Shown: positions 59,049 through 64,000 of the stretch, piece after piece | Numbering within the stretch: position 1 is the stretch's first letter | How the letters are laid out: every line of letters begins with the position of its first letter | Assembly: GCA_021604865.1 (NCBI GenBank) | Contig: BQJU01000010.1 | Location: 1-64,000, forward strand | Length of the DNA: 64,000 nucleotides | Source of the DNA: Saprospiraceae bacterium | GTDB lineage: Bacteria > Bacteroidota > Bacteroidia > Chitinophagales > Saprospiraceae | Direction of reading: 5' to 3' | Program-made: the position numbers and the translations under genes | The notes under the pieces: generated by a model | The model's database searches: none | What the model was told of the DNA's origin: nothing | Seen by the model: the letters and a program-made list of their open reading frames with translations, nothing else

Positions 59049-59085
59049 AAAAAGGTAAGATGACAACCATCTTACCTTTTTTTTT
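59049..59085 (+). terminator. Terminator of the TPR gene
   Basis: AAAAAGGTAAGATG and CATCTTACCTTTTT form a 14-base stem with a five-base loop, ending in a nine-T run. It separates the TPR gene from ribH. Confidence 0.8.
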
Positions 59086-59192
59086 GTAAGTAATAGATAA
59101 TTCAGGTGTTTCTATTTTCCGTCAGGGCATATTTGGACGTCAACTTCCTATGTTCTGAAATCGAAATATAACGCCTACAAAATCATAAATTT

Positions 59193-59708
59193 ATGGCTAG
59201 CGTATTAAAAAACCTTTCCGAATACAAGGAGGAACATATCCCGTCTGCTGAGGAAATGAGATTTGGCATCATCGTTTCAGATTGGAATGCCAATATTACC
59301 CATGCTCTTTACGAAGGTTGTCGGGAGACGCTCATTAAACACGGTGCTAAAGAGGATGCAATTTTCACAGCACAGGTTCCCGGTGCTTTTGAATTGCCAA
59401 CGGCTGCAAAAATTATGGCGGCTTACCACAATCCGGATGCCGTAATTTGTCTGGGATGTGTCATCAAGGGTGAAACGACTCACAACGAATACATCAATCA
59501 TGCAGTAGCTACAGGACTTACTAATCTGGGGATTGCCACCGGTAAACCTTTTATCTATGGTGTGTTGACGCCTAACGACGAAACACAGGCACTGGATCGT
59601 GCTGGTGGAAAACATGGCAATAAGGGCGTAGAAGCAGCGATAACTGCGATACGAATGGCTGCCATGCGTAAAGAATGGAGTAAAAGCAAGTCAAAAATCG
59701 GATTTTAA
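59193..59708 (+). CDS. ribH: 6,7-dimethyl-8-ribityllumazine synthase
   Basis: RibH condenses ribityl-aminouracil with dihydroxybutanone phosphate to make lumazine, the riboflavin precursor. At 171 residues it matches the family, with SDWNANITHALYEGC (about 30-44), VPGAFELPTAAK (substrate pocket), CLGCVIKGETTHNEYI with the catalytic His, and GVLTPNDETQALDRAG. It assembles as a cytoplasmic pentamer or 60-mer. No FMN riboswitch-like structure was evident in the 100 bases before it. It is followed by a hydrolase gene after nine bases. Confidence 0.96.
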   Translation: MASVLKNLSEYKEEHIPSAEEMRFGIIVSDWNANITHALYEGCRETLIKHGAKEDAIFTAQVPGAFELPTAAKIMAAYHNPDAVICLGCVIKGETTHNEYINHAVATGLTNLGIATGKPFIYGVLTPNDETQALDRAGGKHGNKGVEAAITAIRMAAMRKEWSKSKSKIGF

Positions 59709-59717
59709 ATACAATTC

Positions 59718-60566
59718 ATGAAAATTCACATCATTGATACTGGCTTTTTTAAGCTGGACGGCGGAGCCATGTTTGGCGTTGTCCCTAAACAATTATGGTC
59801 AAGGTTAAATTCACCAGACGAAAAAAATATGTGCACCTGGGCCATGCGTTGTATGTTAGTTGAAACTGAGGACCGAAAAATACTCGTTGATACAGGTCTC
59901 GGAGATAAACAGGATGCCAAATTTCGTTCACATTTTGAGCCACATGGAGAAGCAAATTTGTTGAAATCCTTAGCAGTGAAAGGTTTTTTGCCTGAGGATA
60001 TTACCGACGTGTTTTTGACACACCTGCATTTTGATCATGCCGGAGGCGCTGTCAGCTTTAACGAAGACCAGCAATTGGTGCCAACTTTTCCCAATGCGAC
60101 TTACTGGACAAATGAACGCCATTACAATTGGGCCTTTACTCCAAACCCTAGAGAAAAAGCCTCTTTTTTAAAAGAAAATTTTGTGCCACTTAGAGAGGCA
60201 GGAGTGCTCCAAAATATTCCAGTTAGTGAGGCCGATTATCAGTGGTTGCCAGGTATCCGAATACGGTTTGTGTATGGGCATACCGAAGCAATGATGATGC
60301 TTTTACTAGATTTGGGCCAACAAACCTTGGTCTATTGTGCAGATTTGATCCCCTCCTCCTATCACATCGGCCTGCCCTATGTGATGAGTTATGATGTCCA
60401 ACCCTTGCTTACCTTACAAGAAAAGGCCAGGCTGCTAAAAGAAGCCATAGAAAACGATTATTTACTCTTCTTTGAGCATGATCCCAAATTGGCTTGTGCC
60501 AGGGTGACCCGCAATGAAAAGGGTCGTATTATACTCGGCGAGCCGGTAGAAGTGGAAAAATTATAA
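59718..60566 (+). CDS. Metallo-beta-lactamase-fold hydrolase
   Basis: This 282-residue enzyme has the MBL zinc motif THLHFDHAGG (about residues 95-104), ILVDTGLG upstream, GHTEAMMMLLL (second-site His near 195) and CADLIPSSYH near 215. There is no signal peptide, so it is cytoplasmic. The long middle section with WTNERHYNWAF resembles the lactonase/phosphodiesterase-like MBL group; the exact substrate cannot be given. It shares a transcript with ribH but no riboflavin role is known for it. Confidence 0.87.
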   Translation: MKIHIIDTGFFKLDGGAMFGVVPKQLWSRLNSPDEKNMCTWAMRCMLVETEDRKILVDTGLGDKQDAKFRSHFEPHGEANLLKSLAVKGFLPEDITDVFLTHLHFDHAGGAVSFNEDQQLVPTFPNATYWTNERHYNWAFTPNPREKASFLKENFVPLREAGVLQNIPVSEADYQWLPGIRIRFVYGHTEAMMMLLLDLGQQTLVYCADLIPSSYHIGLPYVMSYDVQPLLTLQEKARLLKEAIENDYLLFFEHDPKLACARVTRNEKGRIILGEPVEVEKL

Positions 60567-60593
60567 GAAGATTGCATAATTAGGATGCAGCGT

Positions 60594-60655
60594 TAATAGC
60601 GGAGCAAAGGTATCAGAGAGATCAATTTTTCTCTAACACCTCTGCTTCGTTATAA
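60594..60655. terminator. Imperfect stem-loop between convergent genes
   Basis: TAATAGCGGAGCAAAGGT pairs with ACCTCTGCTTCGTTATAA with a few G-U or mismatched pairs, and an inner AGAG/CTCT stem tops it. It lies between the hydrolase and alpha-2-macroglobulin stops, where a bidirectional terminator would be expected, but T tracts are weak. Confidence 0.45.
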
Positions 60656-60700
60656 TTCCTGTTCCATAATAAGTCAGCAACCATAAAGGTAGCCTCAACA

Positions 60701-63700
60701 TCAAATAGCTGACGGAGGTCCGACCTCCACCCATTGCCCGGCTGTTTGTGCGTTAATGGAATGATCATACATCGCTTCACAGGATACTGCCGGCAAATAG
60801 AAACGACCTTGATAAGCTGCATTCAATTGCACATAATACACCTGTTTTTGATTGGCAAAGATGTCAAAGAAAGTATTGACCCGGTCATCACGGAAGTCAC
60901 GATAGTCCGGTGTATTTTTTTCTTTGAAATAATCTACATTGTCCATACGGGTATTGGCCACTTCCCAGCCTGAAGGGAATATCTGTTGCAGTGCCATTTC
61001 CTTATAAGGTATGGCCCTAATGCCTGGATGAGTGACGGTTACTGCGGCAATAAAATCAGTACCCTGAGGCAGATTTGCCGGATTTAGGGGTTTACCCTCC
61101 AGACTTTGATAGGTAACTGCCATTTTGAGGTTATTTTCTTGTGGCTTCTCTTGTCCCGCCACTGGTTGGCCGCGTAGAATCAATCGGGCAAACAATACCG
61201 AATTATTAGGGTTCTTCACCTTAAATTGCCGGATTCCATCTGTGTCTACTGCTAAGGCGATTTGCATGACAGGATAGGGCGAACCGGCATTAAAGGTCTG
61301 GCCACTGCCCACCTGGTACGCAAATTGCAATTTTTTCGCCGATCCACTTTCGCCAACAAATTTCCCAATAGCAAGCAGAGCATAAGATAACGTTTGTGTG
61401 CTGTGCCACTGCGTATTGCTCAATTGCTCAGAAATGTATTTGACAAGGGTAGCGGCCTCATTCTGTTTTCCTAGTATGATCAATGTCTCTAAAATCATGG
61501 CCCGGTCCCGGAGGTCAGAACCGTAGGTATCCGCCAATTCCTGATAGGCCTCCACTTCCGTACTAAGTTGGTTGATAATCTGCTCGGCAATTTCTTTTTT
61601 CCCGGCAACGGCATAAGCGGCAGCCAATCTCCATTTGCTAGATAATTGCAGATTTTTTCTTTCCCTCAATCGGTTCATCGCCCCCATTTCGGGTTTACCC
61701 GCCAATGCTAGCGTATATAAGCGATAAGCCTGATCCAATTCATAACCACGGCGGGAATAAAAGCCGTAATCCAATTGTTCGCCGGACCACATCTTGGCCA
61801 CTTTCTTTTGGAATTGGATCCACTTTTCCAGCATACCGGGAGGTAACGTATAGCCCAAAGCTTTAGCTTCCAGTAAGAAATGACCGGCATAAGTGGTGGA
61901 CCAATGGTTGATATCCGTATTGCCAGGCCAGTAAGCAAAACCACCAAGGGACGTCTGGAATAACTTCAACCGATTGATCGTTGCTTCAATATTTTTGGGA
62001 ACATTTTCTTTTTGATTTTCATCCAATTCGAGCAGGCGACCAACATAAAGCTGTGGGAACCCACTTGACAACGTTTGCTCCAGGCAGCCATACGGATAGT
62101 TGAGCAGATAGTTTAATCGTTGTCCCAAATTGATGGGCGGAATATTAGAAACCTCTAGAATGCCCTCATTAGTACCTTCCATGCCAAAAGTGGTAAAACT
62201 AGTCGCCCATTCTTCATTTTGTTGAAGCACTTTCTCTTCTACCCTGGTAACCACTGGGTTGGGGTTTCTAATCTGAATTTCGATTTCCTGACTGGCTTTT
62301 TCACCGCTGCCTTCCGCATGAACCACAAAACGGGCAATACCCGCCTTTTCACCAACAGTAAATCTGAAATTGGCGAGTTTATCTCCTGGTTGGGAAAAAT
62401 TGAGCGTTTGAGTGGCATTTCCTTCAAAATGGACCAATCCGCTCTTTTCTTCCACCCGAATGTTTGCCTGTCGCACCTTTTTGTCCATGGCAAACACGTT
62501 GACCGGTAGACTCAAGGTTTCACCTGGACCCAGCACCCGGGGTAGGGTAGCCAAGACCATGAGTGGTTTCTTAACCGGCACGGATTTGTCCCAGGCACCA
62601 TAAGCACCCGTATTATTGTTTGCAACAACCATAGCCCGCACGGCACCCACATAATTGGGTAAGGTAATTTCGTGTTTGGCTTTACCGCCTTTTTTGAGAT
62701 AAAATGGACCAAGGTGCCTGACTACCGGTTTGAATCGGTTGGCTTGGTCTTCCTTCTTAGGGCCAATTAACTCTCCGTCGCCGCCGATACTCAATACGCG
62801 CTCCAATTCAGCACCATAAGCTCCCAACACCTGATCATACATGTCCCAGGTGCGTACACCCAATGCTTCCCGTGCATAGAAGGTATTCCAGGGATTAGGT
62901 GTTTTAAAACGGGTTAACCCAAGCAGCCCCTCATCCACTACGGAAATGGTGTAGGCCATCGGCCTGCCTTCTTTTTCACTTACTTCTAGGGTAAAGGTAG
63001 CTTCGGGAGCCAATTCTTCTGGCATTTTTGCAATTGGTGCCAGGTGAGTGGCGGGATCTTCTACCTCTATTGGGATAACGCCATACATGCGAATGGGTAA
63101 GTCATTCTCTACCTGGGCATGAGGTTGAAGAAAAGACACATGGGCATAAACGGTGGGTTTCATATCAGCCGTTGTGGTAAATTTTACTTTATTTTCACCT
63201 TTTACGGCTTCTGACCAAAAGGATTGGATGACTTTGGTACCGTTTTCAAGAGTGATCAGTGCCCGTCCTTTTTCAGCCGTTGGGATATTTAACTCAACGG
63301 TTTCACCTACGGAATATTTGGTCTTATCAGATGAGAAATTGAGGACAGCCGCAGCTTCCCGGCCTTCGCCATCATCTTCATACCAGGGATAACCTGCATA
63401 GAAATAATCACCAGAACAATGTCCGCTTTGCGCATCACATACCCGAATCAGATAACGACCCCATTCCGTAATTTTTAAGTTCCAACTGGCTTCACCACGG
63501 TTATTTGTGGTGACATTGGTCGTTTCAGTAGCATCGTAATGATTGCTTGAGTTGTATCGGCTAGCTTGATCATAACCCTGATCCCACCACCAGCGCCATT
63601 CCACTTTGTAAAGGCCTATTTTTAGGTTGCGGTTTGCTTGCCCCTGTCCTTTTTCGTCAACAGCGACAAAGGCTATCTTTTCTTCTTTTTCGAGATCCAG

Positions 63701-64000
63701 CCGTTTTTCTCCATAAGGACTTTGAGGGAGGTGCACCCCAGCATATATGGAAAATGGAGAATAGGGCATGGTCACATTATCTGTGCTGAAATCGCCTCCC
63801 TTTTCAAAAACCCGGGTTTTAAAGCTGGCCTGTAGTTTGCCTGGCAAGAGTTTGCTGCTGGTTAAGCTGGCCTTGACATTGGCTACACCCTGTTCATTGA
63901 GTGGGCCATCAAAAATGGTTTTCGGTTCGGAGTCAGCTCTTCTTGCGGGATCATCAAACTCGAAATCTTTGTATTTCTCAAAGGCGGTATTTACGGCCTG
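60701..64000 (-). CDS. Alpha-2-macroglobulin family protein, cut by the window end
   Basis: The frame is open through the right edge of the window, so the N-terminus lies outside; at least 1,099 residues are present. Macroglobulin-like beta domains (e.g. KYSVGETVELNIPTAEKGRALITLE) precede the bait/A2M segment WDMYDQVLGAYGAELERVLSIGGDGE. The thioester motif CLEQ is intact (bases 62086-62075, in YPYGCLEQTLS), followed by an alpha/alpha-toroid thioester domain and a final domain ending GQWVEVGPPSAI. Bacterial members trap attacking proteases in the periplasm. The usual partner gene pbpC is not downstream. Confidence 0.92.
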   Translation of the reverse strand, partial: QAVNTAFEKYKDFEFDDPARRADSEPKTIFDGPLNEQGVANVKASLTSSKLLPGKLQASFKTRVFEKGGDFSTDNVTMPYSPFSIYAGVHLPQSPYGEKRLDLEKEEKIAFVAVDEKGQGQANRNLKIGLYKVEWRWWWDQGYDQASRYNSSNHYDATETTNVTTNNRGEASWNLKITEWGRYLIRVCDAQSGHCSGDYFYAGYPWYEDDGEGREAAAVLNFSSDKTKYSVGETVELNIPTAEKGRALITLENGTKVIQSFWSEAVKGENKVKFTTTADMKPTVYAHVSFLQPHAQVENDLPIRMYGVIPIEVEDPATHLAPIAKMPEELAPEATFTLEVSEKEGRPMAYTISVVDEGLLGLTRFKTPNPWNTFYAREALGVRTWDMYDQVLGAYGAELERVLSIGGDGELIGPKKEDQANRFKPVVRHLGPFYLKKGGKAKHEITLPNYVGAVRAMVVANNNTGAYGAWDKSVPVKKPLMVLATLPRVLGPGETLSLPVNVFAMDKKVRQANIRVEEKSGLVHFEGNATQTLNFSQPGDKLANFRFTVGEKAGIARFVVHAEGSGEKASQEIEIQIRNPNPVVTRVEEKVLQQNEEWATSFTTFGMEGTNEGILEVSNIPPINLGQRLNYLLNYPYGCLEQTLSSGFPQLYVGRLLELDENQKENVPKNIEATINRLKLFQTSLGGFAYWPGNTDINHWSTTYAGHFLLEAKALGYTLPPGMLEKWIQFQKKVAKMWSGEQLDYGFYSRRGYELDQAYRLYTLALAGKPEMGAMNRLRERKNLQLSSKWRLAAAYAVAGKKEIAEQIINQLSTEVEAYQELADTYGSDLRDRAMILETLIILGKQNEAATLVKYISEQLSNTQWHSTQTLSYALLAIGKFVGESGSAKKLQFAYQVGSGQTFNAGSPYPVMQIALAVDTDGIRQFKVKNPNNSVLFARLILRGQPVAGQEKPQENNLKMAVTYQSLEGKPLNPANLPQGTDFIAAVTVTHPGIRAIPYKEMALQQIFPSGWEVANTRMDNVDYFKEKNTPDYRDFRDDRVNTFFDIFANQKQVYYVQLNAAYQGRFYLPAVSCEAMYDHSINAQTAGQWVEVGPPSAI

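Noticed and set aside
60622-60822. Small minus-strand frame overlapping the end of the alpha-2-macroglobulin gene
   Set aside because: It overlaps the C-terminal GQWVEV region in another frame and has no features of its own.
1-64000. tRNA, rRNA, CRISPR arrays, intact insertion sequences, prophage
   Set aside because: No cloverleaf with a CCA-type end, no rRNA-like conserved block, no regularly spaced identical repeats, and no transposase, integrase or structural phage genes were seen. The YqjE-like holin family gene is a chromosomal stress gene, not phage evidence.

Overview
The window reads as chromosomal DNA of a gliding, type-IX-secreting Bacteroidota, most like the Saprospiria (Lewinella/Saprospiraceae); that placement is inferred from gene content and style, not from a database search. 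Supporting signs are the gliding ABC genes gldA, gldF and gldG, type IX (T9SS) C-terminal sorting tails, two large TonB-dependent receptors, a PorG/DUF6089-like barrel, promoter boxes of the Bacteroidota form TAnnTTTG, almost no Shine-Dalgarno sequences, several TTG/GTG starts and a base composition in the low forties percent GC by eye. No rRNA, tRNA, CRISPR array, prophage or intact insertion sequence was seen.

Layout. (1) 1-11.7 kb is a stress region. A four-PAS sigma-54 activator (1617-4136, minus) is divergent from an ECF sigma factor (4572-5093), and a good -24/-12 sigma-54 promoter lies between them, pointing at the ECF gene. Around this pair, five minus-strand promoters share ACCGAACA-N15/16-CGTTnnnn, and a sixth weaker copy precedes htrA. 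They sit before a coiled-coil lipoprotein, a thioredoxin-fold protein without its CxxC, a small exported protein, an MscS/coiled-coil/YtxH/holin-like operon, a universal stress protein and HtrA. I propose that this is the regulon of the local ECF factor, itself switched on by the sigma-54 activator. (2) 11.7-20.2 kb holds an S1/P1-like nuclease, the gliding ABC operon gldA-X-gldF-gldG-DUF4340, MiaE and an ARPP-1 lipoprotein. (3) 20.3-29.6 kb holds a glycosyltransferase-like membrane protein, an unlisted 43-residue membrane peptide, and a divergent pair of units: exported endonuclease/phosphatase plus PIF1/RecD-like helicase on one side, TonB receptor plus triple-DUF5689 lipoprotein on the other.

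(4) 29.7-34.7 kb is mostly housekeeping: TrmN6-type tRNA methyltransferase, a T9SS esterase, then ferredoxin, IscX, KdsC-like phosphatase, UbiA-type prenyltransferase and Maf. (5) 34.8-44.4 kb is unusual: a 1095-residue ClpB-like AAA+ protein with novel ends, a T9SS DUF4397 protein, a duplicated CbbX-type AAA+ protein with duplicated N-terminal domains, and the wreck of a metallopeptidase gene. (6) 44.4-49.4 kb is a BlaI/BlaR1-type circuit that appears to control a TonB receptor rather than a beta-lactamase; three operator-like palindromes overlap the receptor promoter and the BlaR1-like protease ends in ankyrin repeats. (7) 49.4-64 kb holds a methyltransferase, an ABC importer pair without a binding protein, a PorG-like barrel, a subtilisin, a DciA-like protein with RecF, PdhA, a TPR protein, RibH, a metallo-beta-lactamase-fold hydrolase and an alpha-2-macroglobulin cut by the window end.

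A dispersed intergenic repeat with a TTTGGAGGC core recurs at least five times between genes and looks like a REP or MITE family of this genome.
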